Shown here piece after piece: positions 1 to 7,309 of a stretch of DNA of 38,807 nucleotides; position 1 is the stretch's first letter, and each line of letters starts with the position of its first letter. The stretch spans positions 1-38,807 of the forward strand of contig QAIB01000022.1 in NCBI GenBank assembly GCA_030418545.1, read 5' to 3'. The notes under the pieces were generated by a model that ran no database searches, was not told the origin of the DNA, and saw only the letters and a program-made list of their open reading frames with translations. Origin of the DNA: Xenophilus aerolatus. GTDB taxonomy: Bacteria > Pseudomonadota > Gammaproteobacteria > Burkholderiales > Burkholderiaceae_C. Both the position numbers and the translations under genes were made by a program.

Positions 1-87
1 CGTGATGTGCTGCAGCGTCTGCCGGCACTGCCCAACTCCCGACTCGCCGAGCTGCTGCCGCATCGCTGGACATCAGTGCAGGCCTGA
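1..87 (+). CDS. IS66-family transposase (TnpC-type), C-terminal end only
   Basis: The first 28 codons of the window read RDVLQRLPALPNS, then RLAELLPHRW, and end at TGA (85-87). This is the characteristic C-terminal tail of IS66-family DDE transposases, where a 'LP...LLPH.W' tail precedes the stop. The rest of the gene lies left of the window, so intactness cannot be judged. The terminal inverted repeat of the element follows 17 bases after the stop, which supports the call. The element marks the left edge of the accessory region. Confidence 0.8.
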   Translation, partial: RDVLQRLPALPNSRLAELLPHRWTSVQA

Positions 88-104
88 ACGCTGATCGCCG
101 TCAA

Positions 105-126
105 GATGGGACGGCCAGACGCTCAC
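105..126. repeat. Right terminal inverted repeat of the IS66-family element
   Basis: Read on the minus strand from 126, the sequence begins GTGAGCGTCTGGCCGTCC and runs into CATCTTGACGGCGATCAGC. This closely resembles the GTAAGCG-type ends of IS66-family elements, which are followed by the same subterminal stretch. It lies just downstream of the transposase stop, as expected for the right end. The 8 bases after 126 would be one copy of the target duplication; the partner copy is outside the window. Confidence 0.7.
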
Positions 127-489
127 GCTACGCAGGCGTTCGCATCGACTCGAAGATCGTGCAAGCCATCCTTGTCCAAGGGATGAAGTAGCCAGCCTGA
201 TGGCCCGCCGGCCCGGAAGGAAACTTTCACCGACGGGCGCGCTCCCCCGTTGAGCGCCCGAATAAGCAAGCGGCTGCGACCCGTCGAGGTTGCTACCGAA
301 CTCAGATGGACTGACCGTCTCGATGACCGGCTTGCACATTCCGCAGCACAGTGTCACAGACGCCGCCGCCCACGCTTGGCGCGTCTCGGTGGCGCTCAGG
401 TTCGAAATCGCGTAGCCAGGTTTACGCGCTGACTCTCTAGTGAGCATGACCGGAGACGTCCAACTGGCAGGCCGTCGGATCATTGCGAC
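127..489. other. Intergenic stretch between the IS66 end and the first gene
   Basis: I see no gene I can support in these roughly 360 bases. A minus-strand open frame crosses it and continues back through the IS66 repeat to position 73, so at least its C-terminal part is not an evolved protein. The left half (about 190-260) has GC-rich short repeats such as gcccgccggcccgg. It may hold remnants of the element's target site. Confidence 0.4.
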
Positions 490-1458
490 TTACCGTTTCA
501 CTTTCAAGGTTGGTAACTTCTTGCCAGCAGGCGACCCCGCCACCTCGTCTTTCTTCTCATCGTAGGCAGCTTCCAGCGCAGACTTTATTCCGTCGAACCC
601 AAATCCGTCGTGGTGTAAGCCGTTGCGTTCGAAATCAGCGGCGAGTTCGCGAGCTACTCTCGCGATATTCGATTTTCTTCCAAGATCCAAATCGTAGTGA
701 ACAATCGCTATACCAAGCAAGAGCGCGTATTGCTTATTGAGCATGCGCTGTTCTGATGTACTGAGCTTGCTTTCATTCTTGGCGTCCGCTTCCTTTCGAG
801 TAGGACGGTTCAAGAAGTCAAACTGGTCGGGCGCACGCTCGAGAGTTGGTTCAAGGTCCAAGAACTGGGGACAGAGATCGCCGCGCTTTTCTCTGAGTAC
901 CCTCAGGGCGCTGAGGACGTCAATGCGCGTATTGTTGCCATTGGACGGGATTTCGGCGCATGTCACCAAGCCCTCGCGCTTCTCCTTCGCCAACTTCGAC
1001 CGCAAGTACGACCGTACTTGCTCGTAGCGTTGCGCGAGATCAGGGGAGTGTTGGAGCACTGCATTGCGCATTTTGGTGTCAGTAGGCAAACCAAGGGCCA
1101 GTGCCGCAACTTTGAAGAGTGGAAGTACCCGCACGTCGGCGTAATGGTTCCAGTCGACCGAGTACGATTGTTCAGGGATCAGCGAGGCGAGCATTGCTAC
1201 TGCCTCTCGAATCACTTCCACGTGAGCCCTCACCTCACCAGACGAAAGCACAGCCGCGGGGCTTCGCGGTTCATCCTCCCTGCCTTTTGAATGACTGCCC
1301 CTCTTGCGCGTTCCGTCGGCACGCTTCGCGTCGTCGACGGAGGCCTCTGCGGTGCTCGCGATTGTGGTTTCAGTGATCTGCCTCTCGGACGATCGCTCCA
1401 CGTCGAAAACGCTGTTTCTTGCGCGTCTTCTTGCGTCTTCTCTATTGATTTCACTCAT
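490..1458 (-). CDS. Conserved-looking hypothetical protein, 322 aa
   Basis: The function is not recognised. The chosen start is MSEINRED at 1458, because GGAGAA lies a few bases upstream on the minus strand; an ATG immediately before it (1461) would add one Met. The N-terminal 80 residues are charged and low in complexity (Arg, Ser, Glu). A folded segment starts around residue 85, with W-N-H-Y-A-D-V-R-V-L-P followed by an LFKVAALALGLP helix. That pattern resembles accessory-element proteins with a 'W..W....v.l.eavaLslgi.p' segment. The C-terminus is helical, with many Lys and Arg. No enzyme motif or membrane segment is visible. The gene is alone on its strand, reads away from the AlpA module, and ends close to the IS66 scar. 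Confidence 0.6.
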   Translation of the reverse strand: MSEINREDARRRARNSVFDVERSSERQITETTIASTAEASVDDAKRADGTRKRGSHSKGREDEPRSPAAVLSSGEVRAHVEVIREAVAMLASLIPEQSYSVDWNHYADVRVLPLFKVAALALGLPTDTKMRNAVLQHSPDLAQRYEQVRSYLRSKLAKEKREGLVTCAEIPSNGNNTRIDVLSALRVLREKRGDLCPQFLDLEPTLERAPDQFDFLNRPTRKEADAKNESKLSTSEQRMLNKQYALLLGIAIVHYDLDLGRKSNIARVARELAADFERNGLHHDGFGFDGIKSALEAAYDEKKDEVAGSPAGKKLPTLKVKR

Positions 1459-1786
1459 CATTTCTCCGACCGTTCTGGACGTGGGCGACTGTACCCATCG
1501 ACCCAATTACAGGATGACCTGCGACGAAATCCCGTGGCAGGTCTTGCGCCAATGATCCGCTCCCGGGCGCGGGCTTCTCCGACCCAGGAGCCCGGTGCCA
1601 TCAAAGGCGCCGTCCACAGGGGATACGTCGTAAGCGACCCCCTCGGCGGCATTGTCGACGGACGTAACTAAGTGCCGACGATGGCAAACGAATTCAAAGC
1701 GAAGTCGGTCGCACAGATCCCGGCGCCTGTTGATCATTGGCGTAGCTCAACACCCGGTTGAGCAAACCTATGCATGAAAGGACAAC
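1459..1786. other. Intergenic region upstream of two divergent genes
   Basis: This stretch of about 330 bases separates the minus-strand hypothetical gene from the AlpA-like gene. It must contain both promoters, but I cannot name convincing -35/-10 pairs. Short open frames on both strands have no ribosome-binding site and a non-protein-like composition. No repeat longer than about 8 bases stands out. Confidence 0.35.
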
Positions 1787-1969
1787 ATGGAACCACCGCA
1801 ACGCTTCGTGCGCCTCAATGACTTCATCGCACTGATGGGCTGGTCGCGCTCGACCTTCTACAACAGATTGGCGAACAACCTGGTGCCGAAGCCGCAGAGC
1901 AACGGCCCACGCACCAAGGGCTACTACGCCGACAAGGTTGCCGAAATTCAGAAGGCCCTGGGCAAGTAG
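1787..1969 (+). CDS. AlpA-like helix-turn-helix regulator, 60 aa
   Basis: This small DNA-binding protein is of the AlpA/MerR-like excisionase-regulator type. Residues 8-30 (RLNDFIALMGWSRSTFYNRL) fit the usual 'vr..el...~G.SrsTiyrli' winged-helix signature. They are followed by a basic wing and a C-terminal helix (YYADKVAEIQKALGK). The length is typical of the family. A good ribosome-binding site (gaaagga) lies 5 bases before the ATG. AlpA proteins of phages and integrative elements control excision or replication genes, and here the next two genes on the same strand include a Rep-like protein, which fits such a role. The family assignment is firm; the target is inferred. Confidence 0.8.
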   Translation: MEPPQRFVRLNDFIALMGWSRSTFYNRLANNLVPKPQSNGPRTKGYYADKVAEIQKALGK

Positions 1970-1977
1970 ATAAACAG

Positions 1978-2013
1978 CCACCCGCCCACAGGCGCACGGT
2001 TGCGCGCGGGTGG
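1978..2013 (+). terminator. GC-rich hairpin after the AlpA-like gene
   Basis: CCACCCGC (1978-1985) pairs with GCGGGTGG (2006-2013) over a 20-base loop. It begins 9 bases after the alpA-like stop. There is no T-tract, so it may be an attenuator or mRNA-stability element rather than a strong intrinsic terminator. Confidence 0.35.
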
Positions 2014-2031
2014 GCCTACATCTAGAAATCT

Positions 2032-2958
2032 GTGAAAAAAGACACTGTAAAGGGTGGGGCGGAGCCTGCCCAGCAACACTTGACTTGGGACGGCCACAAA
2101 GCCTCGATCGCGCATCATGGCCTTGACTTGATCTTGGTGCCAACCTCCGTGGCCTTGCTGCACGCAATGGCCAGCTACGCCCGACTAGCGTGCCAACCCA
2201 GCTCGCCGCCCGGCAGCCCGATTCGCAACGGCAGGGCAGTCACGATTCTCTTCGCCGGCTCTCCGCAGGACTACCACTTTGCAAATCAAGTCGCGCACTC
2301 AATGCCGGTGCCCAAAAAGTCTGCCTGCCTGACGATTAAGCATGTCCACAACGATGCAGGGCTGAACTGGTTGGAAGGTGTCACTCGTCTCCGCTTGGAG
2401 GAACTTGTTGGGGGCCGAGCAACGTCGGAAGTCGTCGTCATTCCTTTCAGTGCGGCCGTGCTGGCTGCAGCCCCACCCGCAGCAATCGCGTCTCTCAAAG
2501 ACTTCGCTGCGAAAGTCGGCAAGCAGGTCGTTCTACTGGCACACGCTACCGAGATTGAGGAACTCGGGCACGTCGCTGCGCTTGCCGACGACACCCTGAT
2601 CTGCGACCCGTGCGAGCCAGATCCCACCCACAGCTTCGCGTTCACCCTCGAGTCATCTAACGCCAAAGACTTTCATGCGGACGGCCTGGGGAAGCTCATG
2701 CTTCAACTCACGGTCGAGGACGGCGAGTTCGGCTTTCGGGCTAGCCATTTTGTCTCGGCGGACCGCCTGGACCGCCTGACTTGGTATCTCGCTGCTGACG
2801 GCTATGAACGCGCAGTCAACGCGAACGCAGTCGGCTTGACCGTCGACGACGTGGATCAGCGACTGGCTCGCATGCGTCCGGCTCAACGCGATCAGGTGCC
2901 GAAGCGCTATCGCGAGCGCTTCGGGCGCGCCTACAAGCTCCCGCCTCCTCTCCGATAG
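2032..2958 (+). CDS. Hypothetical protein, 308 aa, between the AlpA-like and Rep-like genes
   Basis: I do not recognise this protein. The start is a GTG (MKKDTVKGG) without a strong ribosome-binding site; ATG 2119 is another possible start. The sequence has the alternating hydrophobic-strand and helix layout of an alpha/beta domain: AVTILFAGSPQDYHFANQ near residue 70, EVVVIPFSAAVLAAAP near 135, KQVVLLAHATEIEELG near 165, and DDTLICDPCEPDPTHSFAF near 190. The order of these strands, with a 'lI.DPc..D' segment, recalls RecA/KaiC- or AAA-like folds used by replication proteins of small elements. However, no Walker A (GxxGxGK) is visible, so I do not call it an ATPase. The C-terminus (PKRYRERFGRAYKLPPPLR) is basic. 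Its position suggests a role in maintenance of the element. Confidence 0.55.
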   Translation: MKKDTVKGGAEPAQQHLTWDGHKASIAHHGLDLILVPTSVALLHAMASYARLACQPSSPPGSPIRNGRAVTILFAGSPQDYHFANQVAHSMPVPKKSACLTIKHVHNDAGLNWLEGVTRLRLEELVGGRATSEVVVIPFSAAVLAAAPPAAIASLKDFAAKVGKQVVLLAHATEIEELGHVAALADDTLICDPCEPDPTHSFAFTLESSNAKDFHADGLGKLMLQLTVEDGEFGFRASHFVSADRLDRLTWYLAADGYERAVNANAVGLTVDDVDQRLARMRPAQRDQVPKRYRERFGRAYKLPPPLR

Positions 2959-2974
2959 CCCTATCCACCAACTC

Positions 2975-2998
2975 GGCGGCCGCCAAGATGCGGCCGCC
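2975..2998 (+). terminator. Perfect 9-bp hairpin enclosing the ATG of the next gene
   Basis: GGCGGCCGC (2975-2983) and GCGGCCGCC (2990-2998) are exact inverted repeats around CAAGAT, followed by TT. It lies 17 bases after the stop of the 308-aa gene. The ATG at 2988 spans the loop and the 3' arm, so the structure would terminate transcription or mask translation of the next gene. Confidence 0.5.
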
Positions 2999-3899
2999 TT
3001 CCATCGTGAACACCAACATCATCACACTGTTCTGCGACGCGTTTGACCGCGTGGAAATGCGCCTGGATCGTCATCCTGGCAATAAGGCGCTGGCCTGCCT
3101 CAAGGCTCTGGGCGTGACAGCGTTGACCAAAGCCACGCTTTCCCCTGCCGATGTTCAGTATCAGCCGCGCTGGCGCTACGAGCTGACGCTCCTGCAGCCC
3201 AGCTTGCGCGCGTTGCATCTAGTCAAGAGCTTGCTCAGCGATACGGTGGCTGCGGAAGTCATCTACGTCGAGTTTGCACGCGACTTCCCGGTCGAACGTA
3301 AGCGCGACGCGCGGCGCCTGCTCCTCTACTTCCTCCGGACCACGCTGCTGCGCTCTTACCGTGGCAAGGTCCGCATGTACAAGCACGGCGCCTACTATGG
3401 CAGGCGCGGTCGAGCAGTTCGCCTCGTCGTGTACGCCGACCGGCATTCCAAGCTCAAAACGGCAGCGCGCGGCCTCCCGTGCTTTCACGCAGAGCTGCGC
3501 CTTCAGGGCGCTCAGGCCCTTCGGAAAGCTGGTGTCTACGGCTTGCAGGACCTGATCGGGTTCGACTTTCAGGCTATTTGGAACGAGCGCGTGCGGCACT
3601 GGGACCTTGGCAACCGCGCGAAGCTGGGCGCCGCAATGACCCCGGGCGCGGGCGCTGGCAAAGCGCACGCCGAGTCTCTGCAGCGACGCGTCAGCCGCGC
3701 CCTAAAACACGAGAAGTACCGGACTATGCGACGCGCGGATGACCCGGGCGTGCAGGGTCTTCCGCGCCACACGTTCGCGCTTCAGGCGTTGGTTCGCAAG
3801 CATCCCAAAACCCTGCGTGCGATGCGAGGCCTGACGACCGAGCAGTGGATCGAAAAAGCGGCCGTCGCGATCACTCGCTCGCCGCGGAAATGGCGCTGA
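2988..3899 (+). CDS. Rep_trans-like / phage-type replication initiator homologue, 303 aa
   Basis: This is probably a rolling-circle-type replication initiator, or a decayed relative, of a small integrative element. Two segments match the layout of the Rep_trans and phage replication-initiation families. One is YYGRRGRAVRLVVYADRHSKL (about residues 137-157), comparable to the 'yfGsr.S....riYdK' motif. The other is CFHAELRLQGAQALRKAGV (about 166-184), comparable to 'wtRvElrlrg..A'. They are followed by LQDLIGFDFQAIWNERVRHWD, typical of the C-terminal half. The catalytic Tyr cannot be fixed by eye. The first ATG sits in a strong hairpin; GTG at 3006 (VNTNIITLF) is an alternative start. AlpA-like and unknown genes precede it on the same strand. 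The family call is an inference from motif spacing, not from a search. Confidence 0.5.
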   Translation: MRPPSIVNTNIITLFCDAFDRVEMRLDRHPGNKALACLKALGVTALTKATLSPADVQYQPRWRYELTLLQPSLRALHLVKSLLSDTVAAEVIYVEFARDFPVERKRDARRLLLYFLRTTLLRSYRGKVRMYKHGAYYGRRGRAVRLVVYADRHSKLKTAARGLPCFHAELRLQGAQALRKAGVYGLQDLIGFDFQAIWNERVRHWDLGNRAKLGAAMTPGAGAGKAHAESLQRRVSRALKHEKYRTMRRADDPGVQGLPRHTFALQALVRKHPKTLRAMRGLTTEQWIEKAAVAITRSPRKWR

Positions 3900-3955
3900 C
3901 TCGGGCCCTGAGACGCACAACTGTTATAGATACCCCTTTTACCCTGCCCCACCCT

Positions 3956-3988
3956 GCCCTCAAGTCACCGATTTCGTGGTTTGAGGGC
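3956..3988 (+). terminator. Intrinsic terminator after the Rep-like gene
   Basis: GCCCTCAA (3956-3963) pairs with TTGAGGGC (3981-3988). Further CAC/GTG pairing occurs inside the loop, and CCTTTT plus a T-rich stretch follows. It lies about 57 bases after the Rep-like stop codon and reads in the same direction, so it probably closes the alpA-rep transcription unit. Confidence 0.6.
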
Positions 3989-4256
3989 CCTTTTCGTGCG
4001 TTTTGGTGCATTTTCCGCTCCGCTGCGCACCGCCAAAACACGTCAACTTTGGCGTTCTGGCACCCTCTTCTGGACCCTCTGCGCATCGATGCATCAGCCC
4101 AACGGCGTCATCGCCGAAAGAGCCCTCTTATCGACTCGCAGACCTGCCCAGAGAGGACAGAAACGCATCGTTCAGACGGTCCGGGACACACACCCTCCTC
4201 TCCCCGGCTTTGCGGCCTCCAGCAGGTCACCTCGGTCTCCTTTCCTCCACCTCACC
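3989..4256. other. Intergenic region before the helicase gene
   Basis: Together with the terminator this makes about 350 bases between stop 3899 and the helicase start. Open frames continue upstream of the helicase ATG to about 3981, but their residues are Ser/Pro/Arg-rich and unlike any helicase N-terminus. I therefore treat this as untranslated sequence. I see no clear promoter or repeat. Confidence 0.4.
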
Positions 4257-6197
4257 ATGCCCAAGAACATCGATCCGGATGATTCTCCCCCCGACGCCAT
4301 CAAGCAGTCCAACGTCATGCGCCAGATCGCCCGTAGCACTGCGCGCTTCACCGAAGTCACGGCCGTGCCGGGCGCCGGGAAGACCACGGCTGCCACAGCT
4401 CGCGTCCAGCATCTCCTCCAGAAGCATCCGGGCGCTCGCATCCAGGTACTCTCGGCCACCAACGCCACCGTCTTCAACTTCCGTCAACGACTCGAAGAGC
4501 TCGAAATCGAGGCCGGGGCCGGCCTGGTGGCGGGCAGCTCCGGACCCGGACCCACTGTCGCCGTGTCCACCGTCCACGCCCTCTTCTTCGCGCTGATCCG
4601 CCGTCACCATCTCGCTCTCGGCTTTCTGCACTCGCCCTCCGTGATGGACGTCGGCACCAAGACCAAGATCCTCCGCTCGATCCACGAGCCGAAAGGCGGG
4701 GCCGGCCAAAAGGGGCGAGCGCGTGCCGCCGCCAGCAAGCTCGAGCGGTCACGCCTGGCCGCCCGATCGACCCCGGCGCAGGCCTACCAAGACCACAAAC
4801 GCGCGAAGAACCTGATCGACTTCGACGACATGCTGCGTCTTGGGCGTCAGCTGCTGGACCGGCTGACCGCAAAGCAGCTCGGGATCGATCATCTGATCGT
4901 CGACGAGTGGCAAGACTGCACGACCATCCAGTCGCAGCTGATCGCCGGCCTGGCTCAACGCGTCCAGACGACGGTGGTGCTCGGGGATCGCTTGCAGGCA
5001 GTCTACGGCTTCATGGGCGGCCGCTACACGCCCCTCCGACTGGCTCTGGCCGACCGTGGCATGGTGCTGGGCGACGACGAGGTGAAGGAGCGGACGCTGA
5101 ATTGGTCCTACCGACTGACCGCCGAGACTGCCGCACTGGCGATGGCCGTGGCCCAGCCGCTCGGCGCGCCGGTCATCGAAGCTGACCGGGACGGCAAGAA
5201 GCCGGTGCTGCTCGAGGCCGAAGACACCCACGCGCTCGCTCAACTGGTGGCCGAACAAGTTCAAAAGCTCCTGGACCGCGGCGTGGTGCCTTCCCGGATC
5301 GCGTTGCTCGGCCGTGTCCGGTCTGTCCTCCACCCAGTGGCGCAGGAACTTGCGGGCCGGACCGTGGCCACCACCCTCACCGGCTCCGGCTCCGGCAACT
5401 ACTACCAAGCGGTCCTGGACGTCCTGTGGTTGGCCGAGCGGTTCGAGGAGCTGCGCGACCACGGACTGGGAGTCGAACCCGGTGCCAGCGGCCGCGCTGT
5501 GACCTTGAGCGCCGAACTGCAGGCCGAGATGCGAGAGCGGCTGGGGCTCGACGATCTGGACGGCTTGCTGGCGGCGGCACAGCCGGATGGCGGCGCAGAC
5601 GAGGAGCACGATGAGGATGCGGCCCCTGTGGACGTCGCCCCACGTCCGCTACCAGAGCGATGGGCCCAGTTCGTCAAGGACTTCCTGAGCATTCATGGCG
5701 CCACATCGCTCGAGGGCGCGTATCGGGCTTGCGTCCGCATCTACCTTTGCCTGCACGGCGGCATTAACGCCCACAAGCCGCTGCGCAACGCTGTCAACCG
5801 TTGGGATACGCGGACGCGAGGGTTTGCTTGCGCCGCCGAAATGGCCGCGCACGTCGAAAAGATGGCGCGTGCCACTGCCATCACGTGCTCGACCATCCAC
5901 GCCGCCAAGGGCATGGAATGGGACTACGTTTTCGTGCTGGGCGTGACTCAGGGCGTGCTGCCCGATCGCCGGGCCAAGGCTGCCGACCAACTTGATGAGG
6001 AGCGACGCGTGCTGTTCGTCGCCATCACCCGAGCGCGAAAGCGCGTGTGGCTCGCGCACTCCCCCATCAAGGTAAGCGGCGTGCGTCGGGAGTATCGGAA
6101 GCTGAGCGCTTTCCTCGAGCCATCAGAGGTGCTTAAGACGCTGCGAGACGCAAGCATGAGGAAAGCCTGGCCCACGAGGACCGGCGCCCTACCCTGA
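4257..6197 (+). CDS. UvrD/Rep-family superfamily 1 DNA helicase, 646 aa
   Basis: This is an ATP-dependent 3'-5' DNA helicase of superfamily 1A, acting on cytosolic DNA. Motifs run in order. Walker A AVPGAGKTT is at about 36-44. FDDML lies before the Walker B variant DEWQD (216-220; usually DEFQD). Motif III variant is GDRLQAVYGFMGG, motif IV NWSYRLTAETA, motif V TIHAAKGMEWDYV, and motif VI EERRVLFVAITRARKR (about 582-597). All catalytic residues are present. An acidic insert (GGADEEHDEDAAP) sits in the 2B region. I chose ATG 4257 (MPKNIDPDD) because residues upstream are not helicase-like; no Shine-Dalgarno sequence is evident. There is no nuclease domain and no RecB/AddA-like C-terminus. An ImmA-type peptidase gene follows, and other defence-type genes lie nearby. 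Orphan UvrD-like helicases are common in defence islands, but no partner nuclease is adjacent. Confidence 0.88.
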   Translation: MPKNIDPDDSPPDAIKQSNVMRQIARSTARFTEVTAVPGAGKTTAATARVQHLLQKHPGARIQVLSATNATVFNFRQRLEELEIEAGAGLVAGSSGPGPTVAVSTVHALFFALIRRHHLALGFLHSPSVMDVGTKTKILRSIHEPKGGAGQKGRARAAASKLERSRLAARSTPAQAYQDHKRAKNLIDFDDMLRLGRQLLDRLTAKQLGIDHLIVDEWQDCTTIQSQLIAGLAQRVQTTVVLGDRLQAVYGFMGGRYTPLRLALADRGMVLGDDEVKERTLNWSYRLTAETAALAMAVAQPLGAPVIEADRDGKKPVLLEAEDTHALAQLVAEQVQKLLDRGVVPSRIALLGRVRSVLHPVAQELAGRTVATTLTGSGSGNYYQAVLDVLWLAERFEELRDHGLGVEPGASGRAVTLSAELQAEMRERLGLDDLDGLLAAAQPDGGADEEHDEDAAPVDVAPRPLPERWAQFVKDFLSIHGATSLEGAYRACVRIYLCLHGGINAHKPLRNAVNRWDTRTRGFACAAEMAAHVEKMARATAITCSTIHAAKGMEWDYVFVLGVTQGVLPDRRAKAADQLDEERRVLFVAITRARKRVWLAHSPIKVSGVRREYRKLSAFLEPSEVLKTLRDASMRKAWPTRTGALP

Positions 6198-6261
6198 TTC
6201 GCTCCAATGACGTATGGAATCCACCTCATGGTCAGGCATAACTGCTCAACGCCTCGAAAAA

Positions 6262-6297
6262 ACACTACATGTAGTGTCCGGGTTCCCCCTAGAACCC
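6262..6297. promoter_or_regulatory. Two adjacent dyads upstream of the ImmA-type gene
   Basis: ACACTACATGTAGTGT (6262-6277) is a perfect 16-bp palindrome. Two bases further, GGGTTC (6280-6285) and GAACCC (6292-6297) form a second inverted repeat. Both lie 42-77 bases before the ATG at 6339, where an operator would sit. A regulator of the XRE type that ImmA proteins cleave is one candidate ligand. The palindrome also resembles the NrdR box, but no nrd gene is present. Confidence 0.5.
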
Positions 6298-6338
6298 CAT
6301 ATCTAGCGTTCTTGCTCGCCGTGAGGTACAGTGCGCAA

Positions 6339-7031
6339 ATGATCGTCGCCCCCACCATCGATCCAGAAAAATGCGCCCGCGATCTGCAACTTGAGCTCTG
6401 GGACCGCCAATGCTCGTTGTGGCCGGGTGAACTCGTCACGCCACTCGACGTTTGTGACCCGTGGGTAGCTGCTCACTATTTGGATTTCACGGTCAAAGAG
6501 GGGCAACTGAGCAGCCCGACCATGCGAGCTGGCCGGGAACTTGGCGGCTTCATCAACCGCATCGGCGGCGTCATCGCAGTCTCGGAACAGCTGAGTCCAA
6601 GATCAAAACGCTTCACCCTCGCACACGAAGTCGGGCATGTAGTGATGCACCCCGGAATTCACCACCACCGTGAAATCGCCATGGACGGGATGACCGAGCC
6701 ATATGAGCCAGCCGATCCCAAAGAGCGCCAGGCCAACCACTTCGCGGGATGTTTTCTCGTACCGGCGAAGCAACTGCGCAGGGCCTTCAACGCGGCCTTC
6801 GGAGTTGAGAGCCTCAAGCTCACCGATGACGTTGCATTCGAGCTTCTTGGCGCAAACTTCACGTCGCTCATGAACTCGGCCTACGACTCCCCCGCCTTTT
6901 CGCGCGTGGTAGCTCGTGCACCTCGTTTTCGCGGCCGCCACTTCCAGCCGCTTCACGACCTGTTTCAGGTGTCCGTTACGACAATGGCAATCCGGCTACG
7001 CCAGACCGGATTGGTCCGCTCCGTAGGCTAG
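6339..7031 (+). CDS. ImmA/IrrE-family (DUF955) zinc metallopeptidase, 230 aa
   Basis: This is a gluzincin-like peptidase. Members such as ImmA and IrrE cleave or inactivate XRE-type repressors and thereby switch on mobile elements or stress responses. The zinc motif HEVGH is at residues 96-100, inside RFTLAHEVGHVVMHP. The third ligand is probably E129, in KERQANHFAGCFLVP, the family's usual second helix. The N-terminus (residues 1-60) contains PLDVCDPWVAAHYLDF, a typical lead-in segment. I placed the start at ATG 6339, with GAGG about 12 bases upstream; the frame is open to 6207, but that segment contains the palindromic control region. Unlike most such genes it has no XRE repressor gene beside it. 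It follows the helicase with a gap of 141 bases. Confidence 0.85.
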   Translation: MIVAPTIDPEKCARDLQLELWDRQCSLWPGELVTPLDVCDPWVAAHYLDFTVKEGQLSSPTMRAGRELGGFINRIGGVIAVSEQLSPRSKRFTLAHEVGHVVMHPGIHHHREIAMDGMTEPYEPADPKERQANHFAGCFLVPAKQLRRAFNAAFGVESLKLTDDVAFELLGANFTSLMNSAYDSPAFSRVVARAPRFRGRHFQPLHDLFQVSVTTMAIRLRQTGLVRSVG

Positions 7032-7162
7032 ATCTTTCCACCTGCGGTCGTTGAATAAATCCCGGTCGGCGTGATGAGCCCACCGGCCTAGTTGCTGCAA
7101 CCAGTCGGGCCGTTGCCGCCGGGTGCTCCGAACTTCAGCATCATGGATGGTCAGAATCGCCT

Positions 7163-7182
7163 AGCCTGCAAAAATGCAGGCT
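7163..7182. repeat. Perfect 20-bp inverted repeat with AAAA loop
   Basis: AGCCTGCA (7163-7170) and TGCAGGCT (7175-7182) flank AAAA. It lies in the 278-base gap between the ImmA-type and TIR genes, 127 bases before the TIR start. There is no T-tract on the plus strand, so it could be a terminator for the upstream gene, an RNA hairpin, or a recombination-type site. Nothing else in the gap is clear. Confidence 0.45.
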
Positions 7183-7309
7183 CCAGCACGATTTCCACCA
7201 TATTTCGCCTTGGTTTCCACGTGAAGTGCACAATTTATCCAGCCTTATCCCATGACGGATGAGCGTGCCATGCTTACCATTTGGGCTCCAAAACGAGTGA
7301 GGTTCAGCA

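Noticed and set aside
73-483. Minus-strand frame of 136 codons at the left edge
   Set aside because: It runs through the IS66 terminal repeat into the transposase gene, so it cannot be an evolved gene as a whole. No start signal was seen.
4749-5609. A minus-strand open frame of 286 codons inside the helicase gene
   Set aside because: Antisense to intact helicase motifs. No ribosome-binding site and no recognisable domain.
6262-6277. NrdR box
   Set aside because: The palindrome resembles the consensus, but there is only one copy and no ribonucleotide reductase gene nearby. I prefer an element-specific operator.
4257-7031. Gabija-like system (helicase plus partner)
   Set aside because: Gabija needs an OLD-type TOPRIM-ATPase (GajA) beside the helicase. 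The neighbour here is an ImmA-type peptidase.
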